Assembly (NCBI RefSeq): GCF_006386545.1
Contig: NZ_SWAR01000009.1
Location: forward strand, 1-64,000
Reading direction: 5' to 3'
DNA length: 64,000 nucleotides
Source of the DNA: Methylibium rhizosphaerae
GTDB lineage: Bacteria > Pseudomonadota > Gammaproteobacteria > Burkholderiales > Burkholderiaceae_C
Of the stretch, positions 41,650 to 53,336 are shown piece by piece. Below the pieces are notes generated by a model that saw nothing but the letters and a program-made list of their open reading frames with translations, had not been told where the DNA came from and did no database searches. Positions within the stretch are counted from its first letter, which is position 1, and each line of letters opens with the position of its first letter. Both the position numbers and the translations under genes were made by a program.

Positions 41650-42123
41650 ATGGATCTTCGCAAGCTGAAGACGCTGATCGACCTTGTGTCCGAATCGAAC
41701 GTCTCCGAACTGGAAATCACCGAAGCCGACGGCAAGGTCCGCATCGTCAAGTCGAGCCCCGTGGCTGCCGTGGCCACGGTGGCGCCGGTGATGGCTCAGC
41801 CGGTGGCGGCGGCGCCCGCCGTGGCGGCTGCCGCGCCCGCGGCTGGCGCGACGGCCGCGGCAGCTGCGCCCGCAGCTCCAGTCGAGACCGGGCACATCGT
41901 CAAGTCGCCGATGGTCGGTACCTTCTACCGCTCCTCCAGCCCCGGCGCCAAGTCGTTCGTGGACGTCGGTTCGGAGGTCAAGGAAGGCGAGCCGATCTGC
42001 ATCATCGAGGCGATGAAGATCATGAACGAGATCGAAGCCGACAAGGCCGGCAAGATCACCAAGATCCTGGTCGAGAACGGCCAGGCCGTCGAATACGGTC
42101 AGCCCCTGTTTGTCATCGAGTAA
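41650..42123 (+). CDS. accB: Acetyl-CoA carboxylase biotin carboxyl carrier protein
   Basis: A 157-residue BCCP. It has an N-terminal acidic helix, an Ala/Pro-rich flexible linker (about 37-78), and a biotinyl domain with the biotinylated Lys123 in EAMKIM. A thumb loop characteristic of AccB ([16 protein letters not shown]) is present. The ATG at 41650 follows a GGAGAG Shine-Dalgarno. AccC follows 11 nt later. Confidence 0.96.
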   Translation: MDLRKLKTLIDLVSESNVSELEITEADGKVRIVKSSPVAAVATVAPVMAQPVAAAPAVAAAAPAAGATAAAAAPAAPVETGHIVKSPMVGTFYRSSSPGAKSFVDVGSEVKEGEPICIIEAMKIMNEIEADKAGKITKILVENGQAVEYGQPLFVIE

Positions 42124-42134
42124 GGAAGCGCTCG

Positions 42135-43484
42135 ATGTTCAAGAAGATCCTGATCGCCAATCGAGGCGAGATCGCCCTGCGGATCCAGCGAGCCTGCCGC
42201 GAGATCGGCGTGAAGTCGGTGGTGGTCTATTCCGAGGCCGACCGCGACGCCAAGTACGTGAAGCTGGCGGACGAGGCGGTGTGCATCGGCCCGGCGCCGT
42301 CGGCCCAGAGCTACCTCAACATGCCGGCCATCATCTCGACGGCCGAGGTGACCGACGCCGAGGCCATCCACCCCGGCTACGGCTTCCTGTCGGAAAACGC
42401 CGACTTCGCCGAGCGGGTGGAGCAAAGCGGGTTCACCTTCATCGGCCCGACGCCAGAGTCGATCCGGCTGATGGGCGACAAGGTGTCGGCCAAGAACGCC
42501 ATGATCAAGGCTGGCGTGCCCTGCGTGCCCGGCTCCGAAGGTGCGCTGCCCGAAGACCCGAAGGAGATCACCAAGATCGCCCGTTCGGTGGGCTACCCGG
42601 TGATCATCAAGGCGGCCGGCGGCGGCGGCGGCCGCGGCATGCGCGTAGTGCACACCGAGGCTGCGCTGATCCACGCGGTGCAGACCACCCGGGCCGAAGC
42701 CGGAGCCGCCTTCGGCAACCCGGCGGTCTACATGGAGAAGTTCCTCGAGAACCCGCGCCACGTCGAGATCCAGATCCTGGCCGACCAGCACCGCAACGCG
42801 GTGTGGCTGGGCGAACGCGACTGCTCGATGCAGCGCCGCCACCAGAAGATCATCGAGGAAGCGCCGGCACCCGGCATCCCGCGCCGGCTGATCGAGCGGG
42901 TGGGCGAGCGCTGCGCGGCGGCCTGCAAGAAGATCGGCTACCGCGGCGCCGGCACCTTCGAGTTTCTCTACGAGAACGGCGAGTTCTACTTCATCGAGAT
43001 GAACACGCGCGTGCAGGTGGAGCACCCGGTCACCGAGATGGTCACCGGCATCGACATCGTGCAGATGCAGCTGCGCGTGGCCGCCGGCGAGAAGCTGCCG
43101 TTCACGCAGCGCCAGATCGAGATGCGCGGCCATGCCATCGAGTGCCGCATCAATGCCGAAGACCCCTACAAGTTCACGCCCTCGCCCGGCCGCATCACGA
43201 TGTGGCACGCGCCGGGAGGCCCCGGGGTGCGCGTCGATTCGCATGCCTACACCAACTACTTCGTGCCGCCCAACTACGACTCGATGATCGGCAAGATCAT
43301 CGTGCACGGCGACACGCGGGAGCAGGCGCTGGCGCGCATGAGCACGGCGCTCAGCGAGACGCTCGTCGAAGGCATCCAGACCAACATCCCGCTGCACCGC
43401 GAGCTGATGGTGGACGCCAAGTTCGTCGAAGGCGGCACGAGCATCCACTATCTCGAAGGCTGGATGAGCCAGCACAAGCGATGA
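42135..43484 (+). CDS. accC: Biotin carboxylase
   Basis: A 449-residue ATP-grasp enzyme that carboxylates the biotin on AccB with bicarbonate and ATP. It begins [17 protein letters not shown]. The glycine-rich ATP loop [14 protein letters not shown], the metal-binding [16 protein letters not shown] and the C-terminal [17 protein letters not shown] are intact, and the length is standard. A GGAAG sequence sits before the ATG. Confidence 0.97.
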   Translation: MFKKILIANRGEIALRIQRACREIGVKSVVVYSEADRDAKYVKLADEAVCIGPAPSAQSYLNMPAIISTAEVTDAEAIHPGYGFLSENADFAERVEQSGFTFIGPTPESIRLMGDKVSAKNAMIKAGVPCVPGSEGALPEDPKEITKIARSVGYPVIIKAAGGGGGRGMRVVHTEAALIHAVQTTRAEAGAAFGNPAVYMEKFLENPRHVEIQILADQHRNAVWLGERDCSMQRRHQKIIEEAPAPGIPRRLIERVGERCAAACKKIGYRGAGTFEFLYENGEFYFIEMNTRVQVEHPVTEMVTGIDIVQMQLRVAAGEKLPFTQRQIEMRGHAIECRINAEDPYKFTPSPGRITMWHAPGGPGVRVDSHAYTNYFVPPNYDSMIGKIIVHGDTREQALARMSTALSETLVEGIQTNIPLHRELMVDAKFVEGGTSIHYLEGWMSQHKR

Positions 43485-43501
43485 CGCGCTGAGCACCTGC
43501 C

Positions 43502-44413
43502 ATGGTCGAACTGCTGTTGCTGGCCGGTGAAGACCTGGTCGAGTCCGTTTCCGATGCGCTGATGGAGCTCGACGCGCTGTCTGTGTCGGTGGAAGACGCC
43601 GATGCCGACACGCCGGCCGAGCGTGCGCTGTTCGGCGAGCCCGGCCTGCCGGCGCCGCGCGGCGGCTGGCAGCGCTCGACGCTGCGTGCCCTGTTCGCCG
43701 ATGCCGAGGCGGCCACCGAAGCCGCCACGCTGCTGCTGGCGCAGGACTGGGCGCACGACGTGCATGTCCAAAGCCTCGAGACCGTGCCCGACGAGGACTG
43801 GGTGCGCCTCACCCAGTCGCAGTTCGCGCCGGTGCAGATCACGCCCGCGTTCTGGATCGTGCCGTCGTGGCATGAGCCGCCGTCCGGTGCGCAGCAGGTG
43901 ATCCGGCTCGACCCGGGCCTCGCCTTCGGCACCGGCACGCACCCCACCACCCGCATGTGCCTGCGCTGGATCGCGCAGCATGCGCCGCAGCTCGCGCCGC
44001 AATGGACCCGCGTGCTCGACTACGGTTGCGGCTCGGGCATCCTCGCCATCGGCGCGGCCCTGCACGGCGCGCGGCAGATCGATGCGGTGGACATCGACCC
44101 TGCGGCGGTCAGCTCCACCGAAGCCAACGCAAAGGCCAACGGCGTGCAGCTTGCGGCCGGCCTGCCCGATGCCGCGCAAGGCAGCTACCCGCTGGTGCTG
44201 GCCAACATCCTGGCCACGCCGCTCAAGCTGCTGGCGCCGCTGCTGGCCGGCCATGTCGCGCCGGGGGGGCACCTGGTGCTGGCCGGCATCCTGGAGCGCC
44301 AGGCCGACGAGCTGAAGGCGGCCTACGCCCCCTGGCTCGCGCTGGAGGTAAGCGACAGCGAAGACGGCTGGATCCTGATGACGGCACGGCGTGCCGCACC
44401 ATCGGCCTCATGA
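43502..44413 (+). CDS. prmA: Ribosomal protein L11 methyltransferase
   Basis: A 303-residue SAM-dependent enzyme that trimethylates ribosomal protein L11. It has the N-terminal substrate-recognition domain (to about 110), LAFGTGTHPTTRMCL with the PrmA signature, the SAM loop VLDYGCGSGILAIGA, and the NPPx-equivalent LANILATPL. It overlaps the next gene as ATGA. The position next to accC is common in proteobacteria. Confidence 0.95.
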   Translation: MVELLLLAGEDLVESVSDALMELDALSVSVEDADADTPAERALFGEPGLPAPRGGWQRSTLRALFADAEAATEAATLLLAQDWAHDVHVQSLETVPDEDWVRLTQSQFAPVQITPAFWIVPSWHEPPSGAQQVIRLDPGLAFGTGTHPTTRMCLRWIAQHAPQLAPQWTRVLDYGCGSGILAIGAALHGARQIDAVDIDPAAVSSTEANAKANGVQLAAGLPDAAQGSYPLVLANILATPLKLLAPLLAGHVAPGGHLVLAGILERQADELKAAYAPWLALEVSDSEDGWILMTARRAAPSAS

Positions 44414-45468
44414 GCCTGGCCACCCGTTGCACCGCCTGCGGCACGATCTTCCGTGTCGTGCAGGACCAGCTGAAAGTGTCTGAAGGCTGGGTGCGATGCG
44501 GCCGTTGCCAGGAAGTGTTCAACGCGCTCGAGGGCCTGTTCGACCTGGAGCGCGAGCCGCCGCCACAGCGGCCTGCACCGCGCGCGCCGGTGGAACCCGA
44601 GGCGCCGGCGCTGGTGCGCCCTTCGGCGCCCGACGACTGGGACTCGACCCAGAGCCAGCGCAGCGCCGACCCGGTCGAGGATGAACCCGAGCTGCCGGCC
44701 ACCAACGAGTCCGACGTGCTCGACTCGCGCTTCCTTCGGCGCGAGCTTGGCCTGCGGGCCGGCCCGCCCGAAGACGACGAAGAACCGGCAGCCGCCTTCG
44801 ACTTCGCCGACGCGCAGTTCCCCGACGAGCTGATGCATGCGGCCACCCGGCCCGGCAATGCGTTGGAGCCGCTGCCTGCGCAGCCGCCTCGCATCCGGCC
44901 GAACAAGCTGCGCACGCGCACCCGCAAGCCGGGCGCCAAGCCCGAACCGGTGGCGCCGCAGTTCGTGCGGCATGCCGAGCGGGCCGAGCGCTGGCGCAGC
45001 CCCGCGGTGCGCGGCCTGCTGGTGGGGCTGGTGCTGGCGCTGTTGCTCACGCTGGCGGCCCAGGGCGCCTACCAGTGGCGCGACCTGGTGGCCGCGGAGT
45101 TCCCGCAGGCCCGCCCGTATCTCGCCCAGGTGTGCGAGCACACCGGCTGCCGCCTGCAGGCGCCACGCCGCATCGACGACCTGGTGGTCGAGAGCAGCAC
45201 GCTGGTCAAGGCCAATGGCGGCAGCGAGGCCTACCGGCTCACCGTGGTGCTGCGCAACCGCAGCCACCTGCCCATCCTGCTGCCGGCCGTGGACCTGAGC
45301 ATGACCGACGCCAGCGGCCTGCTCGTGGCCCGCCGTGCGTTGTCGCCAGTCGACTTCCGCGCGCCGCAGACCGAACTTGCCGCAGGGGCCGAGTCGACGC
45401 TGCAGATGCTGCTGACCACCGGCGGCCAGCGCGTGGCCGGCTTCACGGTCGAGATCTTCTACCCCTGA
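44410..45468 (+). CDS. Zinc-ribbon DUF3426 membrane protein
   Basis: A 352-residue protein with an N-terminal MJ0042-type zinc finger (Cys8, Cys11, Cys30, Cys33) that is preceded by RC and followed by EVFNALEGLFDLE. A long Pro/Glu/Ala-rich linker, one membrane helix (about 200-220) and a C-terminal DUF3426 periplasmic domain (about 225-352) follow. The function is unknown; such proteins are thought to bind zinc or act in the envelope. It is coupled to prmA. Confidence 0.88.
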   Translation: MSLATRCTACGTIFRVVQDQLKVSEGWVRCGRCQEVFNALEGLFDLEREPPPQRPAPRAPVEPEAPALVRPSAPDDWDSTQSQRSADPVEDEPELPATNESDVLDSRFLRRELGLRAGPPEDDEEPAAAFDFADAQFPDELMHAATRPGNALEPLPAQPPRIRPNKLRTRTRKPGAKPEPVAPQFVRHAERAERWRSPAVRGLLVGLVLALLLTLAAQGAYQWRDLVAAEFPQARPYLAQVCEHTGCRLQAPRRIDDLVVESSTLVKANGGSEAYRLTVVLRNRSHLPILLPAVDLSMTDASGLLVARRALSPVDFRAPQTELAAGAESTLQMLLTTGGQRVAGFTVEIFYP

Positions 45469-45489
45469 TTTCCTCTTCTCGGAGCACTC

Positions 45490-46398
45490 ATGCCGGCCTT
45501 GATCTGCGGGTCCCTCGCCTTCGACACCATCACCACCTTCCCGGGCCGCTTCGCGCAGCAGATCCTGCCCGAGCAGATCCACATCCTCAACGTGTCGTTC
45601 CTGGTGCCCACGCTCAAGCGCGAGTTCGGCGGCTGTGCCGGCAACATCGCCTACACGCTCAAGGCGCTGGGCGGCGAACCGGCGGTGATGGCCACGCTGG
45701 GTGCCGACGGCGGCCCGTACCTGGAGCGGCTGACGGGGCTGGGCGTGGACACCGAGTTCGTGCGCACGATCGCGGGCACCTACACCGCACAGGCCTTCTG
45801 CATCACCGACCAGGACAACAACCAGCTGTGGGCCTTCCATCCGGGCGCGATGCAGCAGGCGCACGAAACCGCGGTGCCGAGCGGCCGCAGCGACCTGAAG
45901 GTCGGCATCATCGCGCCCGATGGCCGCGATGCGATGCTGCAGCATGCACACCAGCTGGCCGAAGCGGGCATCCCGTTCGTGTTCGACCCGGGCCAGGGCC
46001 TGCCGATGTTCGACGGCGCAGAGCTGCGGCAATTCGTTGACCAGGCCAGCTGGGTGGCGGTCAATGACTACGAGGCCCGCATGCTGTGCGAACGCACCGG
46101 GCTGAGCCTGGAGGCCTTGTCGCGTTCGCACCTGCAGGGTGTGGTGGTGACGCTGGGCGCCGAAGGCTGCGACATCTGGGTGCAGGGCCAGGCGACCCGG
46201 GTGCCCGGCGTCAGCGCGAGTGCAGTGGTGGACCCCACCGGTTGCGGTGACGCCTTCCGCGGTGCCCTGCTGTATGGCCTGGAACGCGGCTGGCCGCTCG
46301 TGCGCTGCGCCGAGCTGGGCAACCGCGTCGGGGCATTGAAGATCGCATCGCACGGCCCACAGAACCATCGCATCGACCACGCGGCGCTCGGCCTCTGA
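45490..46398 (+). CDS. PfkB-family carbohydrate/adenosine kinase
   Basis: A 302-residue ribokinase-fold kinase. It begins LICGSLAFDTITTFPGRF, with GGCAGNIAYTLKALG as the sugar-binding region and the catalytic aspartate in DPTGCGDAFRGALLYGLERG near 250. The sequence is closest in layout to the adenosine-kinase-like members in betaproteobacteria. The true substrate (adenosine, ribose or another sugar) is not determined by the motifs. It follows the DUF3426 gene by 21 nt. Confidence 0.9.
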   Translation: MPALICGSLAFDTITTFPGRFAQQILPEQIHILNVSFLVPTLKREFGGCAGNIAYTLKALGGEPAVMATLGADGGPYLERLTGLGVDTEFVRTIAGTYTAQAFCITDQDNNQLWAFHPGAMQQAHETAVPSGRSDLKVGIIAPDGRDAMLQHAHQLAEAGIPFVFDPGQGLPMFDGAELRQFVDQASWVAVNDYEARMLCERTGLSLEALSRSHLQGVVVTLGAEGCDIWVQGQATRVPGVSASAVVDPTGCGDAFRGALLYGLERGWPLVRCAELGNRVGALKIASHGPQNHRIDHAALGL

Positions 46399-46552
46399 GC
46401 CCGCGGGGAAACCCGAACTGTTGCATCCACGTCAAACGGCGCGCGCATAGCGCGCATTGCGTTCGAAGCGCGACGAAGTTCACTGCGCAGTTCGCACCGC
46501 GGCGCTATCGTCCCGTCACTTGTATCAAGCGGCCGTCCGTCGAGCAGTCCCG

Positions 46553-46867
46553 ATGAACCTCACCAGCTGGCTCCTGCTGATGGCCGCTTGCGTGTCAATG
46601 AGCGGGCTCACCTGGTGGGCGACCGCCTGGTGGTACAGGCGCAAGCTCGCCGAGATGCAGCGCAAGCTCGAGAAGACGCGCAAGGTGGCGTCGGTGCACA
46701 CCCTGCAGGCGCGCCACCGGATCTCCAAGCTGCAGCGCGAGCTCGCGGCCTGCCAGAGCGAGATCGCCGCCCACCAGAAGATCCACGAGGCTTGGAAGTC
46801 CCTCCAGACGCAGCCAGGTGCACTGAGCCCGCCGTCAGCCGGGTTCGCCGACACGCAGCCGCTGTAG
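46553..46867 (+). CDS. Small membrane/coiled-coil protein, unknown function
   Basis: A 104-residue protein with one N-terminal membrane helix (about 4-24) followed by a basic, heptad-like coiled coil (RRKLAEMQRKLEKTRK..., about 29-85) and a Pro/Ser tail. There is no recognised domain. The 154 nt upstream hold a GCGCGC/GCGCGC repeat and no gene. It is convergent with the TonB-like gene, 27 nt away. Confidence 0.65.
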   Translation: MNLTSWLLLMAACVSMSGLTWWATAWWYRRKLAEMQRKLEKTRKVASVHTLQARHRISKLQRELAACQSEIAAHQKIHEAWKSLQTQPGALSPPSAGFADTQPL

Positions 46868-46894
46868 GCGCAGCCCCGCGAGTGCCGCCGCGGA

Positions 46895-47371
46895 TCAGCG
46901 CTGCTCGTGTCCCATGAGCTGGCCTTCGGTCAGCGTGTCGAGCTGGAAGCGACCGCTCTTGTCCACCAGCCAGATGTCGGTGTACTTGACGCTGCCGCCC
47001 AGTTGCTGCGGCACCGGCAACGGCGACGCGTCACGCAGCATCTTGCGCACCGCGGCCACCACCTCCGGCGCATGGGTGGGCACACGCACGAAGTTCACGT
47101 CCACCACCCGCCCCTCGGCGTCGACTTCCGTTTCCACCACGACGACCGCATGGATCAGCGGCGGCAGCTTGCCGCGGTAGATGCGGTGCGAGTAGGCGTC
47201 GTAGAGGTGCCGTGCCGCATCGGTGCGGTAGGCCTTGCTGTCGCCGGCATGCGAAAGCTTCACGCCCGCTGCCGGGATTGGCGTGGCTGCGTAGATGCCC
47301 TGCGCATGGGCTGCTGCGGCGGCACACAGCATGAAGACGGCCGCGGCAAACGAGGCGGTGAGCTGTGCCAT
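46895..47371 (-). CDS. Secreted TonB C-terminal-like protein
   Basis: A 158-residue protein with a clear signal peptide (cleavage likely after AHA, residue 23) and a TonB-C-terminal-like fold: VVVVETEVDAEGRVVDVNFVRVP and LPVPQQLGGSVKYTDIWLVDKSGRFQLDTL. Unlike TonB it has no membrane anchor, so it is a free periplasmic protein. AAGGAG precedes the ATG by 9 nt. The role is unknown. Confidence 0.8.
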   Translation of the reverse strand: MAQLTASFAAAVFMLCAAAAAHAQGIYAATPIPAAGVKLSHAGDSKAYRTDAARHLYDAYSHRIYRGKLPPLIHAVVVVETEVDAEGRVVDVNFVRVPTHAPEVVAAVRKMLRDASPLPVPQQLGGSVKYTDIWLVDKSGRFQLDTLTEGQLMGHEQR

Positions 47372-47468
47372 GACGAAACTCCTTCAATGGCTGAAGGAAG
47401 TGTGATCCGCCGGCACCCCGCCGTGACTTGAATCTGCGTGAAGGACTTCTCGGGCCGATGTTCGTGCT

Positions 47469-47789
47469 CTATGCCGGCTCGGCCGACACCCCGTGCAACC
47501 AGCGCCGCACGTCGGCCAGGCTGGCGGGCAGCCACACCTGCTTGCGGCGTGAGGTCGCGCCGCGCTTGAGCACCACCTGCTGGCGCGGCAGGTGCAACTG
47601 CTCTGCAAGCCAGCGCAGCAGGCAATCGTTGGCTTGGCCTTCGACCGGGGCAGCGGCCAGCCGCAGCTTGAGCGCATCACCGTGGAGCCCGCAGGCCTCG
47701 GTCCGCTTCGCGCCAGGGACGACGTGGACGTCGAGCAGCGTGCCGGTGCCGTCTGCACGTGCGCAGGGCCAGTCGGATTCAGACGCCAT
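47469..47789 (-). CDS. YggU/DUF167 family protein
   Basis: A 106-residue protein of the DUF167 family with [34 protein letters not shown], the family signature, then [21 protein letters not shown]. The function is unknown; the fold is small alpha/beta. The ATG at 47789 is preferred to an upstream TTG (47825) that would add twelve non-conserved residues. Confidence 0.85.
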   Translation of the reverse strand: MASESDWPCARADGTGTLLDVHVVPGAKRTEACGLHGDALKLRLAAAPVEGQANDCLLRWLAEQLHLPRQQVVLKRGATSRRKQVWLPASLADVRRWLHGVSAEPA

Positions 47790-47822
47790 GGCAATGGGTC
47801 GTGGTGGTGTTGGAGCGCCAAA

Positions 47823-47848
47823 CAAAAAGCCCGGCCGAAGCCGGGCTT
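47823..47848 (-). terminator. Intrinsic terminator of the histone H1-like gene
   Basis: On the minus strand AAGCCCGGC, a TTCG tetraloop and GCCGGGCTT form a 9-bp stem followed by TTTTTGTTT. It lies 23 nt after the H1-like stop codon and is the cleanest terminator in the window. Confidence 0.85.
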
Positions 47849-47870
47849 GCTGATCGCCGGAAGACCGACC

Positions 47871-48338
47871 TCAGGGCTTGTTGCCCGTCGGGAACGGCCA
47901 AGCTGCTTGCGGGCTCAGCGTCGTCTTGGCAGCCGGGGCTGCGGCAGGCTTCGCAGGGGCAGCAGCAGGGGCAGCAGCGGCCGCTTTGGCCGCAGGCTTC
48001 TTCGCAGCAGCCTTTTTCGCAGGCTTCTTGGCAGCAGGCTTCTTCGCAGCCTTCTTGGCAGCGGCCTTCTTCGCAGGAGCCTTCTTGGCAGCGGCCTTCT
48101 TGGCCGGCGCCTTCTTGACTGCGGCCTTCTTGGCAGCAGGCTTCTTGGCAGCGGCCTTCTTCGCCGGCGCCTTCTTGGCGGCGACCTTCTTGGCCGGCGC
48201 CTTCTTGGCGGCGACCTTCTTGGCCGGGGCCTTCTTCGCTGCGGCCTTCTTCGCCGGAGCCTTCTTGGCGGCAGCCTTCTTGGCGGCCGGCTTCTTTGCA
48301 GCGGCCTTCTTGGCCGGAGCTTTCTTCGCAGTTGCCAT
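47871..48338 (-). CDS. Histone H1-like DNA-binding protein
   Basis: A 155-residue lysine/alanine/proline protein of the HctB/eukaryotic-H1-tail type, known in Bordetella (BpH1) and other Burkholderiales. It begins [11 protein letters not shown] and is built of [12 protein letters not shown]-type repeats, with an Ala/Pro-rich then uncharged end ([15 protein letters not shown]). The whole protein is disordered and basic; it should bind DNA non-specifically and affect nucleoid structure. An exact AAGGAG lies 8 nt before the ATG at 48338; a GTG just before it would add one Met. It is transcribed after nrdB but with 207 nt between and its own terminator. Confidence 0.92.
   Translation of the reverse strand: MATAKKAPAKKAAAKKPAAKKAAAKKAPAKKAAAKKAPAKKVAAKKAPAKKVAAKKAPAKKAAAKKPAAKKAAVKKAPAKKAAAKKAPAKKAAAKKAAKKPAAKKPAKKAAAKKPAAKAAAAAPAAAPAKPAAAPAAKTTLSPQAAWPFPTGNKP
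48163..48222. repeat. 30-bp tandem repeat inside the H1-like gene
   Basis: Two adjacent, nearly identical 30-bp units encode [10 protein letters not shown]; further, more divergent copies lie on both sides. This is an obvious hot spot for slipped-strand length change by in-frame steps of ten residues. Confidence 0.7.
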
Positions 48339-48370
48339 CACGATTCTCCTTGATCAAGTTGCAAAGAACA

Positions 48371-48393
48371 CTGCGCTGTTCGATTCAGCGCAG
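48371..48393 (-). terminator. Hairpin between nrdB and the H1-like gene
   Basis: A perfect 8-bp stem, CTGCGCTG and CAGCGCAG, has a 7-nt loop. On the minus strand it is followed by TGTTCTTT. It is 153 nt past the nrdB stop and 33 nt before the H1-like start. It could end nrdB transcripts or lie in the H1-like leader; the short T-rich stretch favours the former. Confidence 0.45.
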
Positions 48394-48545
48394 CGATTCA
48401 CCACCCGTGTTTGCCTTGGAGAGGCGCCCCGGTACGGTGAATGGGGTTGCAAGCCAGTTCGCGCATTTCTTTTGCTGCGTCGATCTGGCTCACCGATCTT
48501 GATCCATCAACATGACCTGATCTCCGAGTCTCGTGCCCGGAAACG

Positions 48546-49724
48546 TCAGTCCCACGAAAGCGCGCCACCGGACTGGTACTCGATGACACGCGTCTCGAAG
48601 AAGTTGCGTTCCTTCTTCAGGTCGATCATTTCGCTCATCCATGGGAACGGGTTTTCCTCGTTCGGGAAGAGCTCCTCCAGGCCGATCTGCGTTGCGCGCC
48701 GGTTCGCGATGTAACGCAGGTAGCCCTTGAACATCGAGGCGTTGAGCCCCAGCACGCCGCGGGGCATGGTGTCTTCCGCATAGCGGTACTCCAGCTCCAC
48801 GGCCTTCTGGAACAGCGCCTTGATCTCTGCCTTGAACTCCGCGGTCCACAGGTGCGGGTTCTCGAGCTTGATCTGGTTGATGAGGTCGATGCCGAAATTG
48901 CAGTGCATCGATTCGTCGCGCAGGATGTACTGGTACTGCTCGGCAGCGCCGGTCATCTTGTTCTGGCGGCCCAGCGCGAGGATCTGCGTGAAGCCGACAT
49001 AGAAGAACAGCCCTTCCATCAGGCAGGCGAAGACGATCAGCGACTTGAGCAGCTTCTGGTCGTTCTCGGGCGTGCCGGTGTGGAAGTTGAGATCCATGAT
49101 CTGGTCGATGAACGGAATGAGGAACTCGTCCTTGTCCCGGATCGACTGCACTTCGTGGTAGCTGTTGAAGATCTCGCTTTCATCGAGACCCAGCGACTCC
49201 ACGATGTACTGGTAGGCGTGCGTGTGGATCGCCTCTTCGAAGGCCTGGCGCAGCAGGAACTGGCGGCACTCGGGCGCCGTGATGTGGCGGTAGGTGCCCA
49301 GCACGATGTTGTTGGCAGCCAGCGAATCGGCGGTCACGAAGAAGCCGAGGTTGCGCTTGATGATGCGGCGCTCGTCGTCGGAGAGGCCGTTGGGATCCTT
49401 CCAGGTCGCGATGTCACGCGACATGTTGATCTCCTGCGGCATCCAGTGGTTGGCACAGGTGGCGAGGTACTTCTCCCAGGCCCACTTGTACTTGAACGGC
49501 ACCAGCTGATTCACATCGGTCTGGCCGTTGATGATGCGCTTGTCGGCAACGTTGACGCGGCGCTCGCTCGTCGAGTGGATCGACTGCGCGGCAGCCGTCG
49601 AGGCAGCAGCCGCAGATTGAAGAGGCGAGGAGGTCACGGCCCGCGCATCGCTTTGAGGCGAGAGTGGCGCGGTGCTGTTGGGGGCTAGCGATGTGGAACG
49701 AGCGTTGTCTTCCCAGACCAACAT
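48546..49724 (-). CDS. nrdB: Ribonucleoside-diphosphate reductase beta subunit (class Ia)
   Basis: A 392-residue radical-generating subunit for dNTP synthesis. The diiron/tyrosyl site is intact: Glu164, His167 and the radical Tyr171 in EAIHTHAY, and a second metal pair in ESMHCNFG. The tyrosine marks it as class Ia rather than the radical-less Ic group. The N-terminal ~58 residues are a Ser/Ala/Thr-rich extension not needed for the fold. The C-terminal tail that binds NrdA ends SGGALSWD. It is 224 nt downstream of nrdA with a separate promoter candidate; an AGGA lies before the ATG. Confidence 0.96.
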   Translation of the reverse strand: MLVWEDNARSTSLAPNSTAPLSPQSDARAVTSSPLQSAAAASTAAAQSIHSTSERRVNVADKRIINGQTDVNQLVPFKYKWAWEKYLATCANHWMPQEINMSRDIATWKDPNGLSDDERRIIKRNLGFFVTADSLAANNIVLGTYRHITAPECRQFLLRQAFEEAIHTHAYQYIVESLGLDESEIFNSYHEVQSIRDKDEFLIPFIDQIMDLNFHTGTPENDQKLLKSLIVFACLMEGLFFYVGFTQILALGRQNKMTGAAEQYQYILRDESMHCNFGIDLINQIKLENPHLWTAEFKAEIKALFQKAVELEYRYAEDTMPRGVLGLNASMFKGYLRYIANRRATQIGLEELFPNEENPFPWMSEMIDLKKERNFFETRVIEYQSGGALSWD

Positions 49725-49748
49725 AAGGTGAACTTCCTATAACGGCGA

Positions 49749-49777
49749 ATTATCGGAGTGTTGTGTTCAAACACCAA
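49749..49777 (-). promoter_or_regulatory. Candidate promoter for nrdB
   Basis: On the minus strand -35 TTGGTG (complement of 49772-49777), a 17-nt spacer and -10 GATAAT (complement of 49749-49754) would start transcription about 18 nt before the nrdB ATG. The -10 is five of six to consensus, the -35 poor. No NrdR-box-like 16-mer is seen here. Confidence 0.45.
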
Positions 49778-49903
49778 GCACTTCTTGACATCGCGAGGCG
49801 AAAGCTGTTGCGGCATCGCATCGCAATGCGGGGTCGAAACGTGATGTGAGCGGTGATGTCGAGCGCGCGCGCACTGCGCAACGCGCCTCGATGATTCGCA
49901 GCG

Positions 49904-49937
49904 ACGACATGCATGAGTGGTGCATCACGCATGTCGT
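49904..49937 (-). other. Hairpin just after the nrdA stop codon
   Basis: A perfect 9-bp inverted repeat, ACGACATGC (49904-49912) and GCATGTCGT (49929-49937), has a 16-nt loop. On the minus strand it begins 11 nt after the nrdA stop. Without a T run it is more likely an mRNA-end or processing structure than a complete stop. Confidence 0.5.
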
Positions 49938-49948
49938 TGCCGCTGTGC

Positions 49949-52882
<2,934 letters not shown>

Positions 52883-52954
52883 GAGTTGTTCCTTCTGGTG
52901 CCTGGGTACTCTGACTGCTGCGTTATCTTGATCGCCACGCAATGACCGTGCCGC

Positions 52955-52979
52955 AAGCGCCGGCAAACGTGCGGCGCTT
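52955..52979 (-). other. Hairpin in the nrdA leader
   Basis: An 8-bp perfect stem, AAGCGCCG and CGGCGCTT, with a 9-nt loop lies about 75 nt before the nrdA start in the expected untranslated leader. A possible extra pairing GACC/GGTC lies outside it. It is a candidate post-transcriptional element. Confidence 0.45.
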
Positions 52980-53128
52980 CGGTCGGTCAGTCGGGCGGGT
53001 GTCCTGGGTCCTGCGCTTTCCCCATGTCGCGCGGCGCGTGACGGGCGGCCCTCGATGCACTTGTGCGAGTCATCGAAATCAACGGGCCGGGGGCAGGCTT
53101 TTCAGGGCCGAGAGGATACCACGACGGG

Positions 53129-53144
53129 ACACTATATCTAGCGC
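53129..53144. promoter_or_regulatory. NrdR box 1
   Basis: ACACTATATCTAGCGC closely fits the NrdR consensus (acaCwAtATaTwGtgt). It covers the -10 of the nrdA promoter, so binding of NrdR would block transcription. It lies 31 bp from box 2, the three-turn spacing typical for NrdR pairs. Confidence 0.85.
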
Positions 53145-53159
53145 ACCCCGCCCCTTCAA
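53131..53159 (-). promoter_or_regulatory. nrdA sigma-70 promoter
   Basis: On the minus strand -35 TTGAAG (complement of 53154-53159), a 17-nt spacer and -10 TATAGT (complement of 53131-53136). Both boxes lie within or directly next to NrdR sites. The predicted start is near 53124, giving a leader of about 240 nt. Confidence 0.8.
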
Positions 53160-53175
53160 GCACTACGTATAGCGT
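53160..53175. promoter_or_regulatory. NrdR box 2
   Basis: GCACTACGTATAGCGT is a second 16-bp palindromic NrdR-box match, immediately upstream of the -35 of nrdA. Its start is 31 bp from that of box 1. NrdR normally needs both boxes in phase for repression. Confidence 0.82.
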
Positions 53176-53336
53176 GTTTACGCTAGGCCTCGAAGCGACC
53201 GATCGTGATGCGCCGCACACATCGGCGCAACGCTGCGCCATTGCTTCGCGCGAGGCCCTCGACCCGCACCAGGCCTTGCTTGCAGCGCGATTCGCTGCGC
53301 CCGGCTGCATGAATGCTGAGATGCGCGACGCGCGCC

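Larger units (their letters stand above)
52883..53336. other. 454-nt control region between ampD and nrdA
   Basis: This is the only gene-free gap over 300 nt. From ampD towards nrdA it holds about 160 nt without a recognised feature, except a GGCGCA/TGCGCC hairpin at 53224-53239. NrdR box 2, the nrdA promoter and NrdR box 1 follow. A leader of about 240 nt then contains the 52955-52979 hairpin. No small ORF with a convincing Shine-Dalgarno is seen. Confidence 0.7.

Noticed and set aside
46441-46455. GCGCGC-ATA-GCGCGC as terminator of the PfkB gene
   Set aside because: Short stem in very GC-rich DNA without T run; likely chance.
48100-48330. Regular repeats resembling a CRISPR array
   Set aside because: The repeats are contiguous, in frame and coding, without unique spacers.
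47878-48714. Plus-strand frame of hydrophobic Phe/Ala/Gly repeats opposite the H1-like gene
   Set aside because: This is the mirror of the Lys/Ala/Pro repeats; AAGGAG and a terminator support the minus strand only.
53224-53239. Hairpin as an ampD terminator
   Set aside because: The 6-bp stem GGCGCA/TGCGCC has no following T tract; too weak to call.
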